Notes: generated from the letters alone by a model not told the origin. A DNA stretch of 64,000 bases from Solitalea longa (GCF_002920915.1 NZ_PQVF01000003.1:310001-374000); one strand, 5' to 3'. Positions 43,746-52,980 are shown, numbered from the stretch's first letter. Translations and numbers: made by a program.

Positions 43746-44351
43746 ATGCTTGATTCTGTTTTAAAAGCACTTCAAAATTTGTCAGTTTTAGAGCTGTCGG
43801 TAGTTATAATCGGCTTTATAAATGTTTTTTTGCTGATCAAAGAGCATGTTTGGGTGTATCCCGGAACCATTGTAAGTTCGTTTCTGCATATTTTTCTTAT
43901 TTATTCGGCTAAGATTTACGCTGGAATAGTGATCGATGTTTATTTCATTGTAACCTCTGTTTATGGCTGGATCTATTGGAATGCAAAATCAGAATCACTT
44001 AACGATCAATTTATGCCCTCCTGGGCAAGCCTTAAAGAAAACGTTTTATATTTTATCACCTTTTTGGTTTTGTGGTTCGTTTTGCTGTTGGTATTTAAGT
44101 ATATCATCAAAAGTGATTATAGTGAACTCGATACCAGCATAACCTCTGCCGGCTTTGTGGCAACCTATCTGATGATCAAAAAGAAAATTGAAAATTGGAT
44201 CTATTGGCTCTATGGCGTTATTGTTACCCTTCCTATGTATTTTTATAAACAGTTGTATCTGCTGTGCATACTGTATCTCGCTATGATAATTCTCAATATT
44301 ATTGGCCTAAAACAATGGACCGCTAGATTGGTTAAACCTCAATATGCTTAA
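43746..44351 (+). CDS. pnuC: PnuC family nicotinamide nucleoside/mononucleotide transporter
   Basis: 201 residues with about seven transmembrane segments and PnuC features: WVYPGTIVSSFLHIFLIYSA, YFIVTSVYGWIYWN, TSAGFVATYLMIKKKIENWI, YWLYGVIVTLPMYFYKQLYL and a terminal LNIIGLKQW. It facilitates uptake of nicotinamide riboside or a related vitamin precursor of NAD. It begins 9 bp after the PAS-LuxR regulator. No NAD-linked or thiamine riboswitch structure was recognised upstream, so transcriptional control through the regulator is more likely. A thiamine-type substrate cannot be excluded for PnuC-like proteins. Confidence 0.9.
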   Translation: MLDSVLKALQNLSVLELSVVIIGFINVFLLIKEHVWVYPGTIVSSFLHIFLIYSAKIYAGIVIDVYFIVTSVYGWIYWNAKSESLNDQFMPSWASLKENVLYFITFLVLWFVLLLVFKYIIKSDYSELDTSITSAGFVATYLMIKKKIENWIYWLYGVIVTLPMYFYKQLYLLCILYLAMIILNIIGLKQWTARLVKPQYA

Positions 44352-44387
44352 TTTTGAAATAACTGTTTCAACTTTAAGTTTGAGGCG

Positions 44388-44978
44388 ATGGATACAAACT
44401 TAACAGCACTAACGTACACTGATCTTAATTTTCAGGAACTAACAGTGAATAACTGGTTTCAGTTTGAAAAGCTGATGGGAGATAAAGGTGGATGTGGCGG
44501 TTGCTGGTGCATGGCTTTTCGGTTAACTACCAATGAATTTAACGAGTATAAATACGAGGGCAACAGATTGAAAATGCACTCTTTGGTAAACGAAGGAAAG
44601 TCTGTTGGTTTATTGGCATTCATTGAAAAAGAGCCTATTGGTTGGATAGCATTGGCCCCACGTGAAGATTATCTTAAAATTGAAAAATCCAGATCATTAA
44701 AACGGATAGATGATAAGCCGGTTTGGTCTATTACTTGTTTTTTTATTGGGAAGGAGTTTCGTAGAGTCGGTTTATCAAAATTACTCATTAAAGGTGCAAT
44801 TGATTTCGCAAGATCTAAAGGAATAAAAACCTTGGAAGCTTACCCTTCGCTTCCTAACGATAACAAGGTTCCGCCAGCTTTCTTATGGGTTGGGATTTTG
44901 AGTGCCTTTCTATCAAATGGCTTTGAGGTTGTAAAGCAAAATGGGAAAAGCAGAGCTATTGTAAGACTAGATATTTAG
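44388..44978 (+). CDS. GNAT family N-acetyltransferase
   Basis: 196 residues. A GNAT fold with the acetyl-CoA loop in FFIGKEFRRVGLSKLLIKGA and an N-terminal cysteine-rich signature KGGCGGCWCMAF found in one Bacteroidota/Firmicutes subgroup. A conserved late region (LEAYPSLPNDNKVPPAFLWV, GILSAFLSNGFEVV) completes the domain. It transfers an acetyl group to an unknown amine acceptor. It starts 36 bp after pnuC; co-transcription is possible but unproven. Confidence 0.88.
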   Translation: MDTNLTALTYTDLNFQELTVNNWFQFEKLMGDKGGCGGCWCMAFRLTTNEFNEYKYEGNRLKMHSLVNEGKSVGLLAFIEKEPIGWIALAPREDYLKIEKSRSLKRIDDKPVWSITCFFIGKEFRRVGLSKLLIKGAIDFARSKGIKTLEAYPSLPNDNKVPPAFLWVGILSAFLSNGFEVVKQNGKSRAIVRLDI

Positions 44979-45039
44979 TGTTCCTAAAAAAATTAGCAAA
45001 AAATTCGTTAATTCGTACTCCTAATAAATCATAAGTACG

Positions 45040-46311
45040 ATGCAGCCATTAGCCGAGCGACTTCGCCCTAAAACATTGGATGATTACATCAGTCAAACTC
45101 ATTTAGTTGGAGAGGAGGGTGTATTGCGTAAAATGATCATGATGGATGCCTTTCCTTCTATGATTTTTTGGGGCCCGCCCGGAACCGGAAAAACTACTTT
45201 AGCATTAATTATAGCAAATACTGCAAAACGCCCGTTTTACCAATTAAGTGCAGTAAATGCCGGCGTTAAAGATGTTCGTGAAGTAATTGACAGTGCATCG
45301 GCAAATCGGGGAATGTTTGCACAACGTCCAATCCTTTTTATTGATGAGATCCACCGTTTCAGTAAGTCGCAGCAAGACTCCTTATTAGGCGCGGTTGAAA
45401 AAGGTTTGGTGACCTTAATTGGAGCCACAACCGAAAATCCCAGTTTTGAAGTGATCCCCGCATTGCTATCACGTTGCCAAGTTTATGTATTAAATCATTT
45501 TACTAAAGCCAACCTTGATTCATTACTGCATAAAGCCCTTGTTGCGGATGAAGTGTTAAACAAACGCAAAATTGAATTAAAAGAAACGGATGCTTTAATT
45601 CGGATTTCAGGTGGCGATGCCCGTAAGTTGCTCAATACGCTCGAACTTGTTGTTGCCGGTTCATCTCAAAATCCGTTAACCATTACCAATGATTTGGTAG
45701 CTTCAATGGCACAAAAGAATGGATCCTTTTATGATAAATCAGGAGAACAACACTACGATATTATCTCGGCCTTTATAAAATCTATAAGAGGAAGCGACCC
45801 GAATGGCGCGGTATATTGGTTGGCCCGAATGATTGAGGGAGGGGAAGATTTGAAGTTTATTGCCCGAAGAATGCTTATTGCTGCTTCTGAAGATATTGGG
45901 AATGCCAATCCTACCGCTTTAATTATGGCTAACAATACTTTTCAGGCCGTTCAAACTATCGGTTATCCCGAAAGCAGGATCATTCTTAGCCAATGTGCTG
46001 TTTATTTGGCCACCTCTCCCAAAAGTAATGCTTCTTATCTGGCAATTGGAAAGGCTCAGCAATTGGTTAAACAAACAGGGGATTTGCCCGTTCCTTTGCA
46101 TCTGCGTAATGCTCCTACAAAGCTGATGAAAGAGTTGAACTATGGTAAGGATTACCTTTATTCGCACGATTACACCGATAACTTTATTGAGCAGGAATTT
46201 CTGCCGGATGAATTGGCCGGTCAAAAAATATATGAGCCCGGTGATAATGCCAAAGAAGTTCAACTGCGCCAGTTTTTAAGGCAACGCTGGAAAAACAAGT
46301 ATGGCTATTGA
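45040..46311 (+). CDS. rarA: replication-associated recombination protein A (AAA+)
   Basis: 423 residues. An AAA+ ATPase of the RarA/MgsA/WRNIP1 family that acts at stalled replication forks. It begins PLAERLRPKTLDDYISQTHL, with Walker A GPPGTGKTT (45-53), Walker B ILFIDEIHRFSKSQQDSL, sensor 1 LIGATTENPSFEVIPALLSR and arginine-finger region SGGDARKLLNTLEL. The C-terminal tetramerisation domain has YDIISAFIKSIRGSDPNGAV, YWLARMIEGGEDLKFIARRM and HLRNAPTKLMKELNYGKDYL. It is a single gene, 61 bp after the GNAT gene. Confidence 0.96.
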   Translation: MQPLAERLRPKTLDDYISQTHLVGEEGVLRKMIMMDAFPSMIFWGPPGTGKTTLALIIANTAKRPFYQLSAVNAGVKDVREVIDSASANRGMFAQRPILFIDEIHRFSKSQQDSLLGAVEKGLVTLIGATTENPSFEVIPALLSRCQVYVLNHFTKANLDSLLHKALVADEVLNKRKIELKETDALIRISGGDARKLLNTLELVVAGSSQNPLTITNDLVASMAQKNGSFYDKSGEQHYDIISAFIKSIRGSDPNGAVYWLARMIEGGEDLKFIARRMLIAASEDIGNANPTALIMANNTFQAVQTIGYPESRIILSQCAVYLATSPKSNASYLAIGKAQQLVKQTGDLPVPLHLRNAPTKLMKELNYGKDYLYSHDYTDNFIEQEFLPDELAGQKIYEPGDNAKEVQLRQFLRQRWKNKYGY

Positions 46312-46573
46312 TTTACGAATTGATTGGGATTTTAGTTGTGGTTTCTTAAGCAAATAAGCCTTATAAACTTTTTCTAAAATAAATCTCTTTTATTGACTAA
46401 ATTTAAGAAAGCGTCTCAAACCAATAAGCTTTATGACAGGCGTACAATATCATCTCAATTAGATCAGACCGTATAAAAATCTCATCATCATTTAAGACAT
46501 TCTCTTTTTCGTTATAAAGTTTTCTAACAGGCGCGTTAATCAACTTTTGGGTTTAATCTTTAAGTTAGATCAG

Positions 46574-49351
46574 ATGAAAGCTAAGATTTACGCTCTTTTG
46601 TTGATCCTCTCCATTTCTTTCCAAGTCTTTGGACAAAATGGCTTAACGGGCTTCAACTACCAAACGATCATTCGTAATTCTTCGGGAACACCACTTGCCA
46701 ATCAAAAGGTGAATATGCGATTTAGCGTATTGAGTGGATCCGGTTCGGGTGCTATTGAATATGCTGAAACACAACAACTCAGCACTAATCAGTACGGCCT
46801 GATAAATCACACTATAGGCCGGGGAACCCCTGTTCAGGGGCGTTTTTCAGAGATAAAGTGGAGCAGTGCCAATCAATATGTGAAAATTGAAGCCGATTTA
46901 AAAGGGGGGACTAATTTCAGCCAGATAGGTGTTGTTGAACTGACAGCTGTACCTTATGCATTGTATTCGCTAGGTAGTTCTTCGCCCGGAAGCAAAGAAT
47001 TAGGGACTGTAAAACCTACCACTCAGGTAGTTAATACCGTTACACAGCCCAATCAAACAGCAAGTGATACTTGTTGTTGTCCTCAGGGAGCACAAGGACC
47101 TATGGGGCCACAAGGGGCACAGGGGTTACAAGGTGCCACAGGTGCTACAGGAGCGCAAGGGCCTAAAGGTGAAACCGGAATTCAGGGACCAGTGGGGGCT
47201 CAAGGGCTACAAGGAGAAAAAGGAAATGTTGGCGCCACTGGTGCACAAGGTCCGAAAGGGGATACCGGTTCTCAAGGTCCGAAAGGTGCACAAGGCCCAC
47301 AAGGAGTTGCCGGCCCTCCAGGTGATTGCAAAACAGTAGTAGGACCTGCCGGACCTGCCGGCCCGCAAGGTGCTACCGGTGCTACCGGTCCACAAGGACC
47401 TGCCGGTGCAACTGGTCCTGCCGGACCACAAGGCCCACAAGGTATACCTGGTCCTTCCGGATCTATTGAGGGTGCATCAGCTGGTGGCGACTTAAGCGGA
47501 ACGTATCCAAATCCATCAGTAATAAAAATCCAAAATTTCGCAGTATCATCTAACACGCCTTCTAATGGCCAGGTATTGCAATGGAACGGCAGCGCTTGGA
47601 CTCCAAGTACGTTTTCAGGTGGCAGCGGAGGGTTGACTTTGCCTTTTACGGGTAGTCTATATTATTCAGGTATTGTATTCGGATTGACCAGTACCGGAAC
47701 AGGCACCACTTTTTCGGCCACTAATAATGGTTTGGGCCCTACAGGTGTGTTTAGTATTGGGGCCGTAACAAATACAAATAATGCTATAAGTGCAACAACT
47801 ATCGGAACCGGAGCTGCTGTATTTGGTCAGGCTAATGGCTCTGGTTTGGGCGGTTCATTTAGTTCAACTTCAGGTAAGGCATTGGTAACACAGGGGAGTC
47901 TTCAATTTAAAGGGATCGGAGAAGGTTCAGGTAAAGTTTTAACCTCGGATGCAACGGGTAATGCCACATGGCAAACCATTAGCGGAACTGTTGGTCCTCC
48001 AGGACCTGCCGGTCCAGCCGGTCCAGCCGGACCTCAAGGAGCTAAAGGTGATACCGGTGCAACTGGAGCAACCGGTCCCGCCGGTCCAGCCGGATCTCAG
48101 GGCGCCAAAGGTGATATCGGAGCAACGGGCCCTGCCGGAGCAGCCGGACCTCAAGGCGCTAAAGGTGATACTGGAGCAACTGGTGCAACCGGCGCAACCG
48201 GTCCTGTCGGTCCTCAGGGTGCCAAAGGTAATACAGGGGCCACTGGAGCGACCGGAGCACAAGGTTTAACGGGCCCTATTGGTCCACAGGGCCCACAAGG
48301 ACCAGCTGGTCCACAAGGTCCTCAAGGTCCTGCCGGTCCTGCGGGTGGAGGAGGTGGTGGTGCAACAGGAGCTGCCGGAGGCGATCTGTCTGGAAATTAT
48401 CCTAACCCTACAGTTGTAAAGCTTCAAACACGGCCAATTGCAACCACTGCTCCTGATAGCGGACAAGTACTGAAATGGAATGGAAGCAGTTGGTCTCCGG
48501 CTATTGATGGAGGTGGATTAACGTTACCATTTGTAGGTAGTGTATTTACTACGGCAACAGCGTTTGGGCTAACAAGTACAGGTTCAGGTACTACATTTTC
48601 GGCAACTAACAACGGTTTAGGACCCGCAGCTGTAATTACTATAGGTTCGGCTACAAATACTAATCACGGTGTTAGAAGCACAACCATAGGTACGGGTAAT
48701 GCTATTAACGGTTCTACATCAAATACAGGTGCCGGTGTTGCCGGACAAGCTACAGGAAGTGGTATTGGCGGTAGTTTTACAGCCACAACAACTAACGGAA
48801 AAGCGTTGGTTACAGATGGTAAAGTTCAAATAAAAGGTCAGGGAGCCGGTGCCGGCAAAGTTCTTACATCCGACCAAGATGGCAATGCAACCTGGCAAAC
48901 TCCGTCGGGTGGAGGAGGTACAGTTAGTGCAGCTTTTGAAGCTGTTCCTCCAACTGATACCGCAAAAGCTGTTAATGTAACCGTGGGTACTGAGTTCGCT
49001 TTAAAATTTAATAAAGAAAATTTTGATCGGGGAAATGTTTATGATACTACTGGAGTATTTAAGGCTCCTTCGGCCGGCGGTTATCATTTTAACGTAGCCA
49101 TTACGGTTGATAGTGCTCCATATGCAGGTTTAACCACCTTGATTTTAAAAAAGAACGGTGCAAAATACCGTGTAGCGGTTAGCCCTGAAAATAATTCAGG
49201 AACCATTACCATGCAGCTTAACGTAGATATCTACCTTAATCAAAATGATACGGTTACGCTGGCTCTTCTGCTTAATAACACGAAGGGTAAAACAAAGAAG
49301 CTCTACTGGGGAAGTCAGTATTCTTATTTTAGCGGGTTTAAACTCTTTTAA
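46574..49351 (+). CDS. secreted collagen-repeat and C1q-domain protein
   Basis: 925 residues from the ATG at 46574, which opens the signal peptide [21 protein letters not shown]; an upstream TTG at 46547 is rejected. Order: an N-terminal Bacteroidota surface-protein domain ([20 protein letters not shown] ... [13 protein letters not shown], about 22-140); a Cys triplet (167-169); collagen block 1 (172-296, interrupted by DCKTVV); a [12 protein letters not shown] module ending in ATWQT; collagen block 2 (about 474-591); a second [12 protein letters not shown] module ending in ATWQT; and a C-terminal C1q-like domain (about 786-925: [47 protein letters not shown]). The two collagen-plus-module halves are an internal duplication. 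It should form collagen-type trimers with a C1q head. It has no T9SS sorting domain; a T9SS-sorted protein is encoded 2 bp downstream. Confidence 0.9.
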   Translation: MKAKIYALLLILSISFQVFGQNGLTGFNYQTIIRNSSGTPLANQKVNMRFSVLSGSGSGAIEYAETQQLSTNQYGLINHTIGRGTPVQGRFSEIKWSSANQYVKIEADLKGGTNFSQIGVVELTAVPYALYSLGSSSPGSKELGTVKPTTQVVNTVTQPNQTASDTCCCPQGAQGPMGPQGAQGLQGATGATGAQGPKGETGIQGPVGAQGLQGEKGNVGATGAQGPKGDTGSQGPKGAQGPQGVAGPPGDCKTVVGPAGPAGPQGATGATGPQGPAGATGPAGPQGPQGIPGPSGSIEGASAGGDLSGTYPNPSVIKIQNFAVSSNTPSNGQVLQWNGSAWTPSTFSGGSGGLTLPFTGSLYYSGIVFGLTSTGTGTTFSATNNGLGPTGVFSIGAVTNTNNAISATTIGTGAAVFGQANGSGLGGSFSSTSGKALVTQGSLQFKGIGEGSGKVLTSDATGNATWQTISGTVGPPGPAGPAGPAGPQGAKGDTGATGATGPAGPAGSQGAKGDIGATGPAGAAGPQGAKGDTGATGATGATGPVGPQGAKGNTGATGATGAQGLTGPIGPQGPQGPAGPQGPQGPAGPAGGGGGGATGAAGGDLSGNYPNPTVVKLQTRPIATTAPDSGQVLKWNGSSWSPAIDGGGLTLPFVGSVFTTATAFGLTSTGSGTTFSATNNGLGPAAVITIGSATNTNHGVRSTTIGTGNAINGSTSNTGAGVAGQATGSGIGGSFTATTTNGKALVTDGKVQIKGQGAGAGKVLTSDQDGNATWQTPSGGGGTVSAAFEAVPPTDTAKAVNVTVGTEFALKFNKENFDRGNVYDTTGVFKAPSAGGYHFNVAITVDSAPYAGLTTLILKKNGAKYRVAVSPENNSGTITMQLNVDIYLNQNDTVTLALLLNNTKGKTKKLYWGSQYSYFSGFKLF
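47087..47461 (+). repeat. collagen-like Gly-X-Y block 1
   Basis: About 40 GXY triplets rich in GPQ, GAQ, GPK, GAT and GPA, with one interruption (DCKTVV, 47323-47340). A CCC cluster (47072-47080) precedes it and could link three chains by disulfides. The DNA shows 9-bp periodic GGT/GGA-CCT/GCC-CAA/GCA patterns. Confidence 0.95.
47993..48346 (+). repeat. collagen-like Gly-X-Y block 2
   Basis: About 39 uninterrupted GXY triplets with a recurrent [20 protein letters not shown] register, giving about 36-45 bp higher-order DNA repeats. It ends in a poly-Gly hinge (GPAGGGGGG). Confidence 0.95.
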
Positions 49352-49353
49352 CT

Positions 49354-49893
49354 ATGAAATCTGTATTGTGTTTATGCTTGGGCTTATTGTTTTTTAATGG
49401 ATTGAAGGCACAGGTTTCGGTACGTAATCCCGATGTTGTTAAACGACAAATAGCAGATATAAACCAATATGTATTTGCAAGTGGCGGTGGTTTTAGCCAA
49501 ACATCCGATGGTGTAAGTTTACAATATTGTATTGGTGAACCCATTATTCAAACGTTGGTGGTTAACAGCAATTCATTAACACAGGGATTTGAGCAGCCCC
49601 ATTTATTGAGTAATCGCTTTACAGAATTGTTGGAAGTTAAAGGATTCGATTTAGTGCTTTATCCTAACCCTACTAATTTTTTAACTAAAGTGAAGTTTGT
49701 ATTAGACGAACCAGCTAACGTGAGAGTAGAAGTTTTGGATCAATTAGGTAGAATTTTAAGTACATTTTCAAAAAAATATGAGAGGGGAAATGTTGAGATA
49801 CCAATTGACGTAAAGCACTTAGCAGTAGGTGGATATTATGTTGAGGTTTACATCAATAATAATAAATATGAAAGGGCATTGGCTATAGAATAG
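49354..49893 (+). CDS. small protein with T9SS type A sorting domain
   Basis: 179 residues. Signal peptide MKSVLCLCLGLLFFNGLKA/Q, a short middle region of the common Bacteroidota type (FASGGGFSQTSDGVSLQYCI, GEPIIQTLV, LTQGFEQPHL), then a C-terminal type A sorting domain (LVLYPNPTNFLTKVKFVLDE, VEVLDQLGRIL, AVGGYYVEVYIN). It should be exported by the type IX system and attached to, or released from, the surface. It starts 2 bp after the collagen/C1q gene stop, so the two are almost certainly co-translated. Confidence 0.9.
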   Translation: MKSVLCLCLGLLFFNGLKAQVSVRNPDVVKRQIADINQYVFASGGGFSQTSDGVSLQYCIGEPIIQTLVVNSNSLTQGFEQPHLLSNRFTELLEVKGFDLVLYPNPTNFLTKVKFVLDEPANVRVEVLDQLGRILSTFSKKYERGNVEIPIDVKHLAVGGYYVEVYINNNKYERALAIE

Positions 49894-50012
49894 TGGTCAC
49901 AGTTGTAAAATCGACCTTTTTGGCATAAAAATAGTGACAGCGGTTTAAAATTTCGGGCATCGATATTTCTAGTCAAATACTTTAAAGTCAATTTAATAGG
50001 AATGTATTTACC

Positions 50013-50039
50013 GGGGATTGGAAAACAATTCCCTTTTTT
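50013..50039 (+). terminator. terminator after the collagen/C1q - T9SS gene pair
   Basis: GGGGATTG (50013-50020) pairs with CAATTCCC (50026-50033) with one G-U pair around GAAAA, followed by TTTTTT. Confidence 0.82.
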
Positions 50040-50043
50040 ATTG

Positions 50044-50076
50044 TTTGTTCGTATTGTAAAAGATTTAGTTTATTTG
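50044..50076 (+). promoter_or_regulatory. candidate Bacteroidota promoter for topA
   Basis: TTTG (50044-50047) and TTTATTTG (50069-50076) with a 21-bp spacer approximate the -33/-7 consensus. The predicted start near 50083 gives a leader of about 10 nt before the ATG at 50094. Confidence 0.42.
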
Positions 50077-50093
50077 CGAAAAATTTGTTTTCT

Positions 50094-52487
50094 ATGGCTA
50101 AAAATTTATTGATCGTTGAGTCACCGGCTAAGGCTAAAACCATTGAAGGGTATTTGGGAAACGAATTCCTGGTAAAGTCAAGTTTTGGTCATATACGCGA
50201 CTTGGCTAAGGGCGATGATGCGATTGATGTTAAGAACAACTTTGCTCAGAAATATGAAGTGCCCGATGATAAACGTGCAGTCGTTTCTGAATTAAAGAAA
50301 TTAGCCAAGGAAGCCGAAACGGTATGGTTGGCGTCCGATGAGGACCGTGAAGGAGAAGCCATTTCATGGCACTTGTTGCAAACCTTAGGGTTGGATGAGT
50401 CGAAGACCAAGCGAATTGTGTTTCATGAAATTACCAAGCCTGCCATTTTAAAAGCCATTGATAATCCACGTAAAATTGATTACGGACTGGTACACGCGCA
50501 ACAGGCTCGCCGCGTGCTCGACCGTTTGGTAGGTTTTGAATTGTCGCCTATTCTTTGGAAAAAGGTTAAACCTTCGTTATCCGCGGGTCGTGTTCAATCA
50601 GTAGCGGTTCGTTTAATTGTTGAACGTGAACGTGAAATAAATCAATTTAAAGCAGAGGCTCAGTTTAAGATCACAGCCTTGTTTTCAACCGATGGTAAAA
50701 AAGTTAATTTAAAGGCAGAGTTACCTCATCGTTTTAAAACCGTTGAGGAAGGAGAGAAATTTCTGCAAGATAGTTTAGGTGCCAATTTCAAAGTAAATGG
50801 ATTGGAGGTTAAACCTGCAAAACGTACACCGGCACCACCATTTACCACCTCAACTTTGCAACAGGAAGCATCTCGCAAACTAGGGTATTCGGTAAGCCGT
50901 ACCATGCAAGTTGCACAACGTTTATACGAGGCTGGAAAAATTACCTATATGCGTACCGATTCAGTGAATCTCTCTGATACGGCTTTACAGGCCGCTGAAA
51001 AAGAGATCAATTCGGCTTACGGCAATCAATATCATCATCTTAGAAAATATAAAACCAAAACTTCAGGAGCCCAGGAGGCTCACGAAGCTATTCGTCCAAC
51101 TTATTTTAATGACCACTCAATTGATGGAGAAGCGGCTGAGCGTCGTTTGTATGAATTGATTTGGAAACGTGCCATTGCATCTCAAATGAGTGATGCCGCT
51201 TTCGAGCGCACAAATGTTAAAATTGGTGTTTCCACTCGTTCTGAAGAATTTCAAGCTCAGGGAGAAGTATTGAAATTTGATGGTTTTTTAAAGGTTTATA
51301 TGGAGTCTCATGATGATGAAGATCTGAATGATGATGAAAATACGTCCATTTTACCTCCATTGTCGCAAGGACAAGCATTAGAAATAAAAGAAATGACCGC
51401 CGCTGAGCGTTTTTCTCGTCCTTCGGCTCGTTATACAGAGGCTAGTTTGGTTAAAAAGCTGGAGGAACTTGGCATCGGTCGACCTTCTACTTATGCTCCA
51501 ACTATTTCAACTATACAAAAACGCGGGTATGTTGTTAAAGAGGATAGAGATGGTAAACAGCGTAACTATCAGGTTTTAACATTGAAAGATGGTAAAATTG
51601 ATAAAAAGGTAGAAAGCGAAACCTTCGGAAATGAAAAATCTAAATTGTTCCCAAGTGATATTGGTGCTTTGGTAAATGATTTCCTTGTTCAATATTTTGA
51701 TAAGGTGGTTGACTATAATTTTACAGCCACTGTAGAAAAAGAATTCGACGAAATTGCACAGGGTATGAAGGAATGGACAGAAATGATCCGCTCTTTCTAC
51801 AATCCCTTCCATGAGAATGTTGAAAATACCATAAAGACCGCTGACCGTGTGCGTGCCGATCGTGAACTGGGCTTCGACCCGGAGAGCGGTAAGCGTATTT
51901 CGGTGCATATTGGCCGTTATGGACCTTATGTTCAGATCGGTGAAAACGACGATGAGGATAAACCACGTTATGCCAGTTTAAAGGCCGGTCAGATGATTGA
52001 AACCATTACCTTTGAAGAGGCATTAGATTTGTTTAAACTTCCTAAAAAGGTAGGTGTTTTTGAAGATAAGGAAATGACAGTGGCAATAGGCCGTTTCGGT
52101 CCGTATATTCGTCATAACAATGCCTTTTATTCGTTAACTAAAGAAGATGATCCGTATACAATTGACGAAAATCGCTCAATTGAGCTCATTTTAATTAAGC
52201 GTGAAAAAGATGCCAATAAGCTGATCAAATCTTTTACTGAAGACGAAAATGTTAAAGTATTGAATGGTCGTTGGGGGCCTTACATTGCTTTTGGTAAACA
52301 AAATGTTAAAATACCAAAGGGAACTGATCCTGCTTCCTTAACTTATGAGATATGTAAGCAATTAGCCGATCAGGACACAGCGGCAGAGAAAGCCGGTACT
52401 AAGAAAAAGGTTCCTGCAAAGGCAACAGCTGCAAAAACAACAGCCAAAAAGGCTCCGGCAAAAAAACCGGCAGCAAAAAAGAAATAG
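50094..52487 (+). CDS. topA: DNA topoisomerase I
   Basis: 797 residues from the ATG at 50094 (MAKNLLIVESPAKAKTIEGY); a TTG at 50085 is unnecessary. A type IA topoisomerase that relaxes negative supercoils. The TOPRIM domain shows the VESPAKAKT glutamate and WLASDEDREGEAISWHL acidic motif. The active-site tyrosine is Tyr285 in ITYMRTDSVNLS. Three topoisomerase C-terminal repeats (HIGRYGPYVQIG, AIGRFGPYIRHN, NGRWGPYIAFG) replace zinc ribbons: the sequence has no CxxC pairs. The last 35 residues are a Lys/Ala/Pro-rich histone-like tail (KKAPAKKPAAKKK), which probably adds non-specific DNA contacts. Confidence 0.97.
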   Translation: MAKNLLIVESPAKAKTIEGYLGNEFLVKSSFGHIRDLAKGDDAIDVKNNFAQKYEVPDDKRAVVSELKKLAKEAETVWLASDEDREGEAISWHLLQTLGLDESKTKRIVFHEITKPAILKAIDNPRKIDYGLVHAQQARRVLDRLVGFELSPILWKKVKPSLSAGRVQSVAVRLIVEREREINQFKAEAQFKITALFSTDGKKVNLKAELPHRFKTVEEGEKFLQDSLGANFKVNGLEVKPAKRTPAPPFTTSTLQQEASRKLGYSVSRTMQVAQRLYEAGKITYMRTDSVNLSDTALQAAEKEINSAYGNQYHHLRKYKTKTSGAQEAHEAIRPTYFNDHSIDGEAAERRLYELIWKRAIASQMSDAAFERTNVKIGVSTRSEEFQAQGEVLKFDGFLKVYMESHDDEDLNDDENTSILPPLSQGQALEIKEMTAAERFSRPSARYTEASLVKKLEELGIGRPSTYAPTISTIQKRGYVVKEDRDGKQRNYQVLTLKDGKIDKKVESETFGNEKSKLFPSDIGALVNDFLVQYFDKVVDYNFTATVEKEFDEIAQGMKEWTEMIRSFYNPFHENVENTIKTADRVRADRELGFDPESGKRISVHIGRYGPYVQIGENDDEDKPRYASLKAGQMIETITFEEALDLFKLPKKVGVFEDKEMTVAIGRFGPYIRHNNAFYSLTKEDDPYTIDENRSIELILIKREKDANKLIKSFTEDENVKVLNGRWGPYIAFGKQNVKIPKGTDPASLTYEICKQLADQDTAAEKAGTKKKVPAKATAAKTTAKKAPAKKPAAKKK

Positions 52488-52500
52488 TTTTTTAATACAC

Positions 52501-52543
52501 AAAAGTCCATGGTCCATTGCCTATGGATCATGGACTTTTTTTT
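52501..52543 (+). terminator. rho-independent terminator of topA
   Basis: A 17-bp stem (one G-U pair): AAAAGTCCATGGTCCAT (52501-52517) with its complement at 52523-52539, loop TGCCT, then TTTT. It rules out the in-frame TTG/ATG codons inside it as starts of the next gene. Confidence 0.88.
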
Positions 52544-52555
52544 AAGAATAGTAAA

Positions 52556-52960
52556 GTGAAAAAAGATCTTCCCGAAAATATAGTTAAGGATGTAGCAATA
52601 GTAATTGCCCTCGAAAAAGAATCGGCGGAAAGCAGAGAGTGGAATGTTTACCTGTTGAACCTAAATAAAACCTCAATGGAAACAGTTTTGGTTAGTTCGC
52701 GGGGATTCGGGACGCATAATGGAAAAGAGGTTAAAACTTCGGTCTTAAGACATTCAATTGGTATTGTTAGTGGAAACGACTATGCAAAAGTGGAGGCTAT
52801 TGATGAGCAGGTGTTCGGACTTACAAACGAGTATTGGGTAAGTTTTTATAAAGACGGTGTTTTATACGATAAAAAGTATGTTTTTTTACCTGAAAGCGTG
52901 GTTGAAGATAATTTTATTAAACTCCCGTTAATTGATAAAGTGGGCGTAATGATTCAATAA
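52556..52960 (+). CDS. conserved small cytosolic protein of unknown function
   Basis: 134 residues from the GTG at 52556 (reads M-KKDLPENIVKDVAI); upstream TTG and ATG codons (52517-52525) lie inside the topA terminator. It is rich in beta-strands (WNVYLLNLNKTSMETVLVSS, TSVLRHSIGIVSGNDYAKVE, EYWVSFYKDGVLYDKKYVFL), with no signal peptide, membrane segment or catalytic motif. It resembles a conserved Bacteroidota hypothetical family I recall but cannot name. It sits between topA and the alpha-2-macroglobulin gene with its own terminator downstream. Confidence 0.75.
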   Translation: MKKDLPENIVKDVAIVIALEKESAESREWNVYLLNLNKTSMETVLVSSRGFGTHNGKEVKTSVLRHSIGIVSGNDYAKVEAIDEQVFGLTNEYWVSFYKDGVLYDKKYVFLPESVVEDNFIKLPLIDKVGVMIQ

Positions 52961-52980
52961 TAAAATCTGTTTAATAATAT

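Noticed and set aside
47064-48466. Several ORFs in alternative frames over the collagen region
   Set aside because: Gly-X-Y codon periodicity keeps all frames open; the products are Pro/Gly- or Cys/Thr-rich artefacts.
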